From contig NC_134997.1 of assembly GCF_050947335.1 (NCBI RefSeq), positions 4,402,001 to 4,466,000 of the forward strand: a stretch of DNA of 64,000 nucleotides, given 5' to 3'. The notes below the pieces were generated by a model, which worked only from the letters and a program-made list of their open reading frames with translations, did not search any database and was not told the origin of the DNA. Position 1 is the first letter of the stretch. Each line of letters begins with the position of its first letter. Positions 47,336-57,504 of the stretch are shown here, in pieces. The position numbers and the translations under genes were made by a program. This DNA is from Megachile rotundata (taxonomy: Eukaryota > Arthropoda > Insecta > Hymenoptera > Megachilidae).

Positions 47336-47339
47336 ACTG

Positions 47340-47815
47340 TATACATACATACATATATTTTATTACATAATATATTGTATATTATGTATATTATAATAAT
47401 ACTATAATAATATAATAATGTTGGAAATGCAATTCACGGCGGTGTTCCTACATAATTGAGTTGTACTTTCTTGATTGCTTTTATCAATGTTTAAATACGT
47501 TGACAACAGTTTTTTGTTATAATACTCTCACTCTTATTTTTTTTGATCGCCATAATACACACGTTAAATGTTTAAATGTTAATATAAAGTTTTTTCTTAT
47601 ATCAAGATATTGTGTTTGTTTTATTCAGTTATAAAAAACTCTCTGCCTGCTCCTTTTCAATAAATAATATATTATTATAACATATTATAATTTATTAGTA
47701 TAATAATATATTATTATAGTACAGCGGTACTTACTGCAATACCCTATTAATATAATATACATAATATACAATATATTATAGTATTATAATAATACATATA
47801 TTATTATAATATGAG
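47340..47815. repeat. AT microsatellite pair in inverted arrangement
   Basis: ATA/TAT-rich runs at 47340-47420 and 47745-47815 are imperfect reverse complements (both contain tatattgtatattatgtata on one strand), with about 320 bp between them. Could be two decaying microsatellites or a foldback. Confidence 0.6.
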
Positions 47816-48590
47816 TAGTTCCTTTTGCAAGTGGAACAAATTACCTTTTCTTATTACAAAATAATTAACTATTTGTATTTCAAAAAACTTAAAAATATTG
47901 GTACCGATTCGTACTATTTATTTATTATTACTACTAACAGTCTGAGAAATAATAACAAAATTTCTTCTACTTTGTTATACCTCACACCAAAAATTAACGA
48001 ATTATTGTAACCGTTAATTAAACGATAATATTTCAGCTGTTCAGTCATACGTTTTCTTAACTTTTTTTAATCATTTTGCTCCGAATTGTCTTTGCATTTA
48101 CATTATGACTCAAAGATACTTCCATTACAGTTTCTCACGAGTGTTATTTCTGTATACATACAAATAATAAAATTCCTTTGAAAAAAGGATTTTAAATAGA
48201 GCAGCGTCATTACCCAGAAAAGTATTTTTATTTTCTTATTATTACATACCAGCTTCACTTTCAGACGCATTGCATTTATAATTTTCGTCAAAATCGTCCT
48301 GAGCCATTTTTTTTTTTTAATAAAATAAATAGCGATTCGTAATTAATTTTCAAATACCAGTGAAATTGTTAAGGGGTTTTTTTCGTCGATATTGAAACAA
48401 GAATCGTGTCGATTTCGTCGAGTATTTATCAGAAATTGAACTACAACTTGTAAGCTGATAATAGAAGCGATGATACCTACATCGATATACTTTTCGCTCA
48501 TATTGAGCTTATACCGCCAATATTTTACGATTTATAGCATTTACTGTATTGTCCATATTAATAACATTTACCCGAGCTAAATCCCTAATC

Positions 48591-49438
48591 CAGGGTGTCT
48601 CATAATTCATGTAGGTCCCTGAAATGGGGGATAGCTGACGTGATTCTGAATAAGATTTCCCTTTGCAAAAATGGGGTTTGAAACTTCGTTTTTGAATTAT
48701 TAAGTAAAAACACGGACCAATCAGAGTGCGAAGAGTACGCATGCGCAGACACGAAAGCGACAGCTTCGGATAACGCGTAGTTATGTAACGCGTAGTACAA
48801 CAGTGCGTGGTATTTCTACGCTTAGTAATGCAACGTGTGGTAATCCAGTGCGTAGTAACCCAGCGTGTGAATATCCAACGCGTAGTAATCCAGCGCGTGG
48901 ATATTCAACGCGTAGTAATCCAACGCGTAATAATACAACGCGTGGTAATTCTACGTGTAGGAATCTAACGCGTGGAAATCTAACGTGTAGTTAACCAACG
49001 CGTAGTAATGCAACGCGCGGTAATTCTACGCATAGTAATGCAACGTGTGGTAATCCAATGCGTAGTAATCCAATGCGTAGTAATCCAACGCGTAGTAACC
49101 CAGCGTGTGAATATCCAACGCATAGTAATTCAGCGCGTAGTAATACAACGGATAGTAATTCTATGTGTAGCAATCTAACGCGTGGAAATCTAACGCGTAG
49201 TTAACCAACGCGTAGTAATGCAACGTTTGGTAATTCTACGCGTATTAATGCAACGTGTAGTAATCTAACGCGTAGCAATTAGAACGCGAGGACTACGCGC
49301 GCTCAGCCGCTAGGCTCGAAGCTGTCGCTCTCGCGCCTGCGCAGGCGTAATCCTTGCGCCGTAATTGGTCCGCGTTTTTCCAGAATCACGTAAGGTACCT
49401 CCCATTTCAGGAACCCACACTAATTGTGAGACACCCTG
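48591..49438 (+). mobile_element. TIR element carrying a 15-bp minisatellite, copy A
   Basis: Terminal repeats begin CAGGGTGTCTCAYAATT on both strands and extend, apart from a roughly 70-bp gap in the right arm, for about 150-180 bp inward, ending at an AGCTTCG motif. TA follows the right end (49439-49440) but TC precedes the left end. Between the arms is the 15-bp array at 48772-49285. No transposase frame. The copy at 52610-53233 is the same element inverted. Confidence 0.9.
48772..49285 (+). repeat. CpG-dense 15-bp minisatellite (GTAATCCAACGCGTA)
   Basis: About 34 units of 15 bp, most containing ACGCGT or a one-base variant. Higher-order repetition is visible: gtagtaacccagcgtgtgaa recurs 240 bp apart (48852, 49092) and cgtggaaatctaacg recurs 210 bp apart. 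Because 15 bp is five codons, frames on both strands stay open and read as pentapeptide repeats (48803-48994 plus, 48991-49173 minus). I regard these as by-products. Confidence 0.95.
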
Positions 49439-50030
49439 TACATTCGACTGCAAATAATTTTAAGTAAAGGACTTGCAGCACTAAAAATATCATATTAAGT
49501 TTTATCTATTATTATCATTATCTTTATCTTTTTCAAAAATGGACTTATCCCACTTTCAAAATAAGCGACCCATATATAAATATTATAATATATACTATTT
49601 ATATGTAATCAACACTAGTGATAATGCTATTTGTTTGATGATTTTGGTACAAAAATTATTACATAATCAATCCTTTATACATTATGCACATATTTCAGTA
49701 GATATTATAAATTTGTTCCATATATTTAGTTATCATTTAGTTTTGTAGTAATCCTAACAAGGGGCCATCCCGAAATAATAATGCCCGATTTCATGAATCT
49801 TACATATAATGTAGTTCGCGAAAAAAATATTCGACATGTATTTTTTTTAGCTGCGGACATACATGTTAAGGGTGTAAAAATAGCCCCTAAAGTGGAGAGT
49901 GAGAATCACATTTTGTGGAATATCTCGAGAACCTGTAGAGCTGGAGAGATGATTTACATTGCAAAGTTTTTTAATGCGGAATCCAAATGTGCAAATGGAT
50001 TAAAAAATGTACATTTGTTTAAATAATATA

Positions 50031-50345
50031 TTAACCAGTTAAGTGTGTTTGACGTCATGGAGATGTGGCAGAAATTTGTGTCATGACGACTATATCCGTC
50101 ATGCTGTAAAATTTTGTTGCAATTTGATATTTAAACTATAATTTTGACGAAAACTAAATTATATTCGTAAATTGTAATATGTTTAAAATGTTTAGAAGTC
50201 AACACGAAATGAAATGAACAAATAAAAAGTGTAAATGATTTGAGATAGATTCATAAATTCTTGAGAGCTAACTCGTCATCGCTTGATTATCGCGACACAC
50301 ACTGGTACGCGCTTTGCTAAAAGGTCGTCACAGTTAACTGGTTAA
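50031..50345. mobile_element. TTAA-flanked miniature element, copy 7
   Basis: TTAA at 50031-50034 and 50342-50345. Ends are CCAGTTAAGTGTG (left) and CCAGTTAACTGTGACG (right, on minus). A subterminal stem CGTCATG/CATGACG (50053-50059 with 50082-50088) encloses about 22 bp. No open frame. Confidence 0.78.
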
Positions 50346-50414
50346 AAAATGACACATTTTTGTTAATTTTCCTGTTTAAAAGTTGTTGTATACTATCTTC
50401 TATACTGTCATATG

Positions 50415-50535
50415 CGTTGTATTTTTACTTATCATCATGTGAATCATATTTTTGCATACTATCATGTATATTATATTCTTGTATATTATTATGCCTATTA
50501 TATCCTTGATAATATCTACATTATATTCTTTTTTG
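50415..50535. repeat. 27-bp tandem repeat (about 4 copies)
   Basis: Units like atttttgcatactatcatgt plus atattat, each 27 bp. The plus frame 50412-50621 reads as 9-residue Tyr-rich repeats, a by-product. Confidence 0.85.
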
Positions 50536-50892
50536 TTTCAGGTAAGTCTATCGCATTAACCAAAAGTTTCGGCCACCCTGTACACACTTTCGAAAGGTAT
50601 TTTAATTCAATGTCAGATTAAAAATGCATAGTAAATGAACCATTCCATAAAATTACGTATACGCTTTCACTTTTAAATCGTTCACCTTGTATTATCTACA
50701 ATTTTACAATTAATGCAGAATTTTATGTAGAAATAATGTACACATGGTAGCAACATACAAAATATTTGTTACAGCAAAATGGTTATATGATATGTTAGCG
50801 GAACTGTGAATTAATTTGCTAAGTACACTTCAAACAGTGTATTATACAACTTGCGTAGAATTTATGTATTTTTGTAATTGAGTGCTGTAGAA

Positions 50893-51697
50893 CAGTGATG
50901 AGCAAGTGCGAGATTTTCTCAAATTTAAGATTTCTGGGACTCTGTATTTAAAAATTTTTCGCTTTTTAAATTTGATGTTAAAATTGATTTAAAAATTGAA
51001 TTTTTAGATTGTCAAATTTTTCTAATTTGCAAGCATTCAGATTTCAAAATGTACAGGTACTTTTATATTCCTGAGTTCCTAAATTTCCGAAATTCTAAAT
51101 TTTTTAATTTTTAGATTCGCAAATTTGTAAGTTCATAATATTTAAAAATTCTCTAATTCATAAATTCTCAAGTCCACAAAATTTCAATTACCTAAATCCA
51201 CTTTCTTTTTAAATTTTCAAATTTCTAACTTCTGGTGTCTTCGAATATACTTTTTTCTAAATTTACAAGTTTCCAATTTCTCAAATCATCAAATTTCCGA
51301 ATTCTCAAATTTTCAAATTCTCAAATTTCCAAATTCTTAAATTACCAAATTCTCAAATTTTCAAATTTTCAAATTTTCAAATTCCCAAATTCTCAAATTT
51401 TTTAATTCTTAAATTCTCAAACTCTTAATTTTTCAAAACCTTAAATCGCTAAATTTTCAAATCCTGCAATTTTCAATTTTCGCATTTTCCGTTTTCTAAA
51501 TTTCTAGATTCTCAAATTTATAATTTCTCAAACACTCAAATTCTTACTTGTAAATTCCTATAAAGGAATTTTCTCAAACTTCTTAAATACCCAAATTCAT
51601 AAATTTACAATTTTTCAAGTCCTCAAATTCACATTCACACGCTTCTAGTTGCACCACTGCCCGTGAGCTGTTCGCCAGGCAGCTGATCAGCCCACTG
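50893..51697. mobile_element. Possible hAT-like element filled with an 8-bp repeat array
   Basis: Left end CAGTGATGAGCAAGTGC (50893) and, on minus, right end CAGTGGGCTGATCAGCTGCC (51697). The right end also matches the CAGTGATGGGCAGAAC end at 42851. Most of the interior (about 50990-51640) is the 8-bp simple repeat. The flanking 8-mers do not match well, so the two ends may not belong together. Confidence 0.35.
50990..51640. repeat. 8-bp simple-repeat block, most regular example
   Basis: Between 51300 and 51385 the word CAAAT (once TAAAT) starts at 51306 and then every 8 bp without a slip for ten units (51306 to 51378), while the three other bases vary (tct, ttt, ttc, tac). The flanks are looser. 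Confidence 0.95.
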
Positions 51698-51699
51698 TC

Positions 51700-52260
51700 C
51701 TAAAATGAACTCGTCCTCACGAACCCAATATAAATTTCTCTTACAGTAATTTACAATTCTATAACCCACACTTGCGAATTTAATTAAAAGTGACTATGAA
51801 GGCAATCCGAGATCTGAATCTTCATCTCCGTTATTAAAATGAATTGAAAATCGCACTGCAATTAAACTCGACACAAGAAATGAAGAGAATGAACATTTTT
51901 TGAAACTAGTAAAGTAACAGTTAGACAATAAAGTACAGTCCTAGATTATCGAATTATGACCATGTACGGAAATTTCACTTTTATGGCTACAACATTATAT
52001 TATATATAGAAAATTGTCTTAGGTCATGCAAAATTATTACTGAATACATTAATAACGATATATACATAGCAATTTGTTATTATCGTGATAAATTGTGTGG
52101 GGATGAGTGATTAAGGGTTGTGCGAGCGTTTACATTTGGCTCGAGAATCGATAGCGCGGGAAGAGAAATTTGAATACCATAGAAAATGTCTGCCTACTCA
52201 AAAGACTAGTTTACAACTCTCCAACCAAATTATCTGAGTTGAAAAAAATGATATATATTT
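51700..52260. other. AT-rich non-repetitive stretch
   Basis: No gene or repeat recognised. Confidence 0.4.
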
Positions 52261-52263
52261 GAG

Positions 52264-53570
52264 AAAATAACGAAGGCATAAAGCATATGATCAATGTATA
52301 CAGAGCATGCCTGATACAAGCTGTCGCCAAAGCAAAGGGTGGAAATACAAGACATTAACACGTGTCAATAATGTTATGTACAGTAGTAGTGTATCATGTA
52401 AGCATCTAATAAATTATATCGTTACAATTTGAACAGGCCTTTTAATTTGACGGAAAACGTGCCAAACGCTGAAAATTTGTAGTGGTCTTAATTCGATAGG
52501 TGAGGGTATAATATGTTTTAACAATATACTTATTATAATATATATTAGAGAAGCAGTTAATACTATTATGTTACTATTACTAATGTTACCACTACTATAT
52601 CCTAGTATGCAGGGTGTCTCACAATTAGTGTAGGTCCCTGAAAGGAAGGTAGCTGACGCGATTCTGAATCAGATTTCCCTTTGCAGAAATGGGATTTGTA
52701 GCTTCGTTTTTGAATTATTAAGGAAAAACGCGGAGCAATTAGAGCGCACGGACTACGCATGCGCAGACGCTAGAGCCACAGCTTCGAACCTAGCGGCTCA
52801 GCGCGCGTAACCCTCGCGCTATGATTGCTACGCGTTAGATTACTACACGTTGCATTAATACGCGTAGAATTACCAAACGTTGCATTACTACGCGTTGGTT
52901 AACTACGCGTTAGATTTCCACGCGTTAGATTGCTACACATAGAATTACTATCCGTTGTATTACTACGCGCTGAATTACTACGCATTGGATTACCACACGT
53001 TGCATTACTACGCGTAGAATTACAACGCATTGCATTATGACGCGTTGGATAACTACGCGTTATCCGAAGCTGCCGTTCTCGCGCCTGCGCACACGTAATA
53101 CTCGCGCTCTGATTGGTCTGCATTTTTCCTTAATAATTCAAATACTAAGCTTCAAATCCCATTTTTGCAAAGGGAAATCTTATTTAGAATCACGTCAGCT
53201 ACTCCCCACTTCAGGGACCTACACTAATTGTGAAATAGAAAATACAATTTTTATAGTATAATTGTGATAGTGTAGTATAATTGAAAATATAAAGCATGTG
53301 ATGTATACAGAGCTTGCTGGAAGCTGTAACCAAACCAAAGGGTGGGAATATAAGATATTAACATGTGTTAATAATGTTACGTACAGTAGTAGTATGATGT
53401 TAGTAGTTAATAAATTATATAATTACAATTTGAACAGACCTTTTAAATTTACGTAAAGGTGAAAAATGTTGAAAATTTGTAATAGTCCTAATTCGATGGC
53501 CAGGGACTGTATAAAAATTATTCTTTTAGTTATTAATACTATTGTTATTAACCATTAGTAGCCACTTTAT
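52264..53570. repeat. Direct duplication interrupted by TIR-minisatellite element B
   Basis: 52264-52600 and 53276-53570 align: shared strings include ataaagcat, gtatacagagc, caaagggtgg, aataatgtta-gtacagtagtag and acaatttgaacag. Marker spacing is 1011 bp, and subtracting element B leaves a duplication period of about 387 bp. Element B sits in the tail of the first copy. Confidence 0.88.
52610..53233 (-). mobile_element. TIR element carrying a 15-bp minisatellite, copy B (inverted)
   Basis: Starts CAGGGTGTCTCACAATTAG at 52610. The right arm ends at about 53233 with its last dozen bases lost or mutated (tgtgaaatag instead of the CACCCTG end). The arms of about 200 bp are complete and pair with one another. 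The inner flank containing ctagcggctcagcgcgcg lies on the left here but on the right in copy A, showing inverted orientation. The array at 52826-53062 has about 16 units of TACGCGTTGGATTAC. Confidence 0.88.
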
Positions 53571-53574
53571 TTTT

Positions 53575-54295
53575 CATAACAATGTTAATGAAATTTTTAG
53601 TAATTGATTTCGTAACTCAACTCTTTCGGCTATGACAGCCTCTGTCACACGCTGTTATGATTCAAGAATTTCTTACTAGATAATTAAATTCTCGACGCCA
53701 TCAATTTCTTGGTTGCTCGTTTAAATAGCTCATATAAGAACGATAAATTGTATGAAGCAACAGGTAAATGTAAATTCTATACGTGGCGGGACGCTATTAC
53801 CGTAAACTTTTCATTATTTAACCGCCGTGATTTGCATTTTTTATTCTAACCGGGAAGGAAATTCGTTGTTCAAATTAAAAGTTATTTAATTGCACGCCAT
53901 AAAGGTTAATGCGGAAAGTGTATAATAGAGAATTCATTATTTTACTTTTGACAATAATTTACATTCATTGAATTTTCCCAACAGGTATTTAGTATACCTT
54001 TATTAAAACATGAAATGTGCATATTGTAATAAAACTTATGACGCATTTTCATTTAATTATGATGTTTATTCATTTATGAGTTGCCGTACATTTTTCTTAC
54101 TACGTGCAATATACTTCATGGTTAGCTAATTATTTAAGATTCTTACAGGGATTAATAATTATGTTTTGATATGAATTAGTAAATCACGTGACTTCGCGTA
54201 ATACATTGCAGTTTAATGCGAACAAATTAGGTTTTAATCTAAACAGATTATGTTTCTATGAATCTCCTTATAATAATAAATAGTGTTTGCAAATA
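53575..54295. other. Non-repetitive stretch
   Basis: Less AT-rich at about 53620-53920, otherwise AT-rich. No gene recognised. Confidence 0.35.
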
Positions 54296-54299
54296 TCCT

Positions 54300-54510
54300 C
54301 TAATTTTGTAAAACATTTGATATTATAATTTTATAGAATATTTGATATTATATTTTTGTAAAATATTTAATATTAAAGTTTAAAAAAATGTTTAATATTA
54401 AAATTTTAGAAAATATTTAATATTAAAATTTTGTAAAATATATAATATTAAAAATCTTGTCAGATATCCAATATTAAAATTTCAGAAAATATTCGATATT
54501 AAATTTTAGT
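54300..54510. repeat. 25-bp tandem repeat (about 8 copies)
   Basis: tttaatatta recurs at 54366, 54391, 54416 and 54441, each 25 bp apart, within units of agaaaatatttaatattaaa plus atttt. Confidence 0.92.
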
Positions 54511-54514
54511 ACAG

Positions 54515-55175
54515 TTCGAGTTTACAGTTCGATAAACAAATGGTTTTTAATAAATAAAGTAGTACTAAATTTTATTTTTAAATATATTTTATACACTTTT
54601 ACCTTAAGCAATTTCTTAAACGAAATAAAATGTTTAAGCTCAAAGTTTGAGAGGACTTTTTTACGTAATATATGCACATTATATTGCAATACACATATGC
54701 TAGATTATTTTAAAGAGTCCTTCTTTAATACACAATTTTATTATTACGTGAAACACCAAAATAAATTTCACAGCTATCAGATTCAATAAATGTTAAATAT
54801 TCAATCAACATCGAGTACAAAATAAATATAAAATATGTGTTACATAGGAAGTTTAATGATATCAAGTAAAATTTACACTTCCATCAGAAATTTCCACCTT
54901 CAAAATGATTACCAACAGAGATGCGAATAAAGCTCGACAAAATATGCAAAATATTTACTGGGACGTAGTTTCGTGTTATTTATTTAACCTGAACGTAATC
55001 TCCAAAGTGTATTTTGAAAAGTATAAAAGTTTCGCAGTACATACTAACATGAAACACGCAAAATCGCGTTGGTTCGGTAGAAAAGTTTATATCTGCAGTA
55101 TAACACGATTTTAAGTTGTAAATCATATTAAAAAATTAGAAAAGCTAACAATTTCTTTTCGTTATTCTATCTGAA
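54515..55175. other. AT-rich stretch
   Basis: A 69-codon plus frame (54905-55114) has no recognised domain. Nothing else seen. Confidence 0.35.
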
Positions 55176-55179
55176 TATG

Positions 55180-55770
55180 TATAATTAATTGTGAGTCAAA
55201 TAACTATTATTATAAGTAACAAACATTTTATACAAATATTATTCGCGTTACAATGAAAAACAATCTCTTGTAAATAATAGTTGCTCAAAATAAATCAGTT
55301 GTCTTTTAATCGTTATTCAAAATACAAAAATTGTTATACGAAAAGTTAAATATTAATACAAAGTTTCTATTTAAAAAATTACTTTTCAGTCTGTTACTGA
55401 AAATGTTTACTGTGTTATTAAAAAAAAATTTTATCTTGTTATTCAAAAGACATTATAAAAGTATAAGAAAATAATACTTTTGTTATTTAAAGTTAAATGT
55501 TAATAAATAATCGTTATTTGAAAAATAGAATATTAGTTACTATTAATTTAATTACTTTTATTTTGTTATTAAAAGAGTTGATTTTATTTTGTTATTCTTC
55601 AAAAATTTTATTCTGTTATTAAAAAATATTTTATTATTCAACAAAATTTCATTTTGTCGTTAAAACAGTCTGATTTAAAAAACAAATCATTGTAAATCAA
55701 AAATAATTATAAAAGTATTAAAAACCATTGTTATTTAAAAGGTTAAATGTCAATCAATGGTATTTTAAAA
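55180..55770. repeat. Degenerate TTGTTATTNAAAA repeat
   Basis: ttttgttatt and ttattcaaaa recur irregularly about every 25-35 bp. Strongly eroded. Confidence 0.55.
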
Positions 55771-55774
55771 CGTA

Positions 55775-56275
55775 TATCATTTAGTATTCACTTAGCCGAT
55801 CATAATTAATCTGGTTTCCATTACGAAACCCCCAGAATGACGTCTCTGTGTATGTGTTTTGTAACGAATTCTATTTCAAATGCGATATTAATCCTCCTAA
55901 TTGTTTCGGATACCATTTAGTTCCATTTGCAATCGATATACATGAAAATGTATATTGTGTTATCTACAGTAAATAGTATTGAAAGTTTCTAATTTGATAA
56001 CGGAAAGTCATCGTAAAATAACAGTTATGGTACATCAACTTGATGTTCTAAATGTAATGAAAATGACTGCACGTTTATTTAATATTTTCTATACAGAATG
56101 ACTGATTCTTTGTTGAATTAATTTTTATTTTATAATTTTATGATAATACACTTGGTTAGACTTTTGTAATTTTATATTATTTATATTAAAAAAAAATATT
56201 CATAGTGCTGTAAATAAATTACACATTTTCAAACACCAACATTTTAGAATTTTTTATTTGTTATATGTATTTTAT
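55775..56275. other. AT-rich stretch, no feature recognised
   Basis: No open frame, repeat or terminal inverted repeat seen. Confidence 0.4.
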
Positions 56276-56279
56276 GAAT

Positions 56280-56610
56280 TACTCAATTTTCAATTATCAG
56301 TTGTTTTTTCAAGTTTTTTTTTGCCACTTTTCCAAATTTCTATTGAAAAGAAATTTGAAGTCTCTTTTTCTGAATTTTGAAGTCTCTAATTTTATAAATT
56401 TTCAGTTTCCTAACTTTCCAAATTTCCTGATTATTAAACTCTCTAGTTTCCAAGTTTCCATCTTACCAAAATTCCTGATTACAAAATTTTGAAATTGTTC
56501 AATGTCTAAATCCTCAATTTTTAAAATGTCTAATTTACCATTTTACAACTTCCTTACTTCAAAAATTTTTTAATTTTCAATTTCATATTTTCCGAAATCA
56601 CTAAATGTTC
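56280..56610. repeat. Small degenerate 8-bp simple-repeat block
   Basis: Steps such as tttccaaatttcctgatt and ctctagtttccaagtttcc. The 75-codon plus frame 56265-56492 is a by-product. Confidence 0.65.
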
Positions 56611-57011
56611 AACTTCTAAACGTAAAAGATAAATGTAAAATAAAGGTAGAAAATGTACAAAATTTATATTCACTTTTACAAACGAGTAGGTATACAGTCC
56701 ATGTACCTCCCGCCAATTCGAATGTGTATTTCAAATTTAGAATAGCCACTATAAACGTATAGATAGAACAAGAATAAGATGTACAGATTTTCGTTTCGAA
56801 CGATTAATCGCATCTGAAGTTATCGAAAATGCTACTAAACACGATTATTCTTAATTTCACGGCCACTAATGTCAATGATAATCAAGTATTGTTATGAATG
56901 ATGAGTTGCAGAGCACTGTGGTTTCAGTTGATTCCATGTGTCACAATTTTTTTTATCGATTCGAGAATTGACGTCGATGACAACGTCAAATTGCCACCAA
57001 AATCTATAAGG

Positions 57012-57502
57012 TGAAGTGGGGTAAGTTCGTAAACGGGACAAGTGCGTATACAGGCTATTTTTATTACAATATGAGCGAAATTTCTCCATTTAGTATGTTT
57101 GTTTCTTTGTTTTGTTTCATTATATCCCCTTTTATATTTCGGCTAAGAGTAGTTGTTTGTAGTATAGAGTACTTGTATAATGCAGTAAAAAGCATTTTAT
57201 AGCAGATTTGTTAACAACTCTGCTCTTGCCCCATTGCATATGAAATAAAGTTTGAAAGTATTTAACTTCAAGTTACGCTTTTACCACATTTTCGGGGAAA
57301 GTGCAGAGTAGTGGACATTTTAAACAATTTCCTATCAAAATCAAAATGTACAAGGAAAATTAAGGTCCTAGTTAATATTAATTAAATAGTAGTAATTGTG
57401 CAAAGCGTTCGTTATCGACAGCGTTAAGTATTTACATAACAGATTGAAAATACTTACGTTTAAATACGAACTTTACAAAAATCAGTCTGCATCCCCACTT
57501 CA
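57012..57502. mobile_element. Possible TIR element(s) with GTGAAGTGGGG ends
   Basis: GTGAAGTGGGG at about 57012-57022 reappears inverted as CCCCACTTCAC at about 57493-57503. A closer inverted match, CTTGCCCCATTGC at 57226-57238, pairs with GTGGGGTAAG. Either a 225-bp or a 490-bp element is possible, and TA dinucleotides flank the shorter version. Short inverted matches only. Confidence 0.35.
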
Positions 57503-57504
57503 CT

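Larger units (their letters stand above)
47990..49580 (-). repeat. Dispersed repeat family X, copy 2, split by a TIR-minisatellite element
   Basis: Homologous to 24517-25290 on both sides of the insertion at 48591-49438: left part 47990-48590, right part 49441 to about 49580. On minus, an ATG at 48307 opens a 21-residue acidic start (AQDDFDEN, then YKCNASESEAG) before a stop. Position and several residues are shared with copy 1, so the pair probably derives from a transposon with an acidic N-terminal protein. No catalytic part was found. Confidence 0.65.
49757..50583. mobile_element. Possible composite element with GGCC-bearing ends (uncertain)
   Basis: The left string ACAAGGGGCCATCCCGAAA (about 49756-49774) resembles the minus-strand reading of the right end, ACAGGGTGGCCGAAAC (50580-50565), with gaps. 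Between them lie an 81-codon plus frame (49781-50026, no recognised domain), a TTAA element and a 27-bp repeat. If real, the latter two are nested insertions or cargo. Evidence for the ends is weak. Confidence 0.3.

Noticed and set aside
48803..49173. Pentapeptide-repeat protein on either strand
   Set aside because: The frames arise because the 15-bp minisatellite unit is a multiple of three; both strands are open equally.
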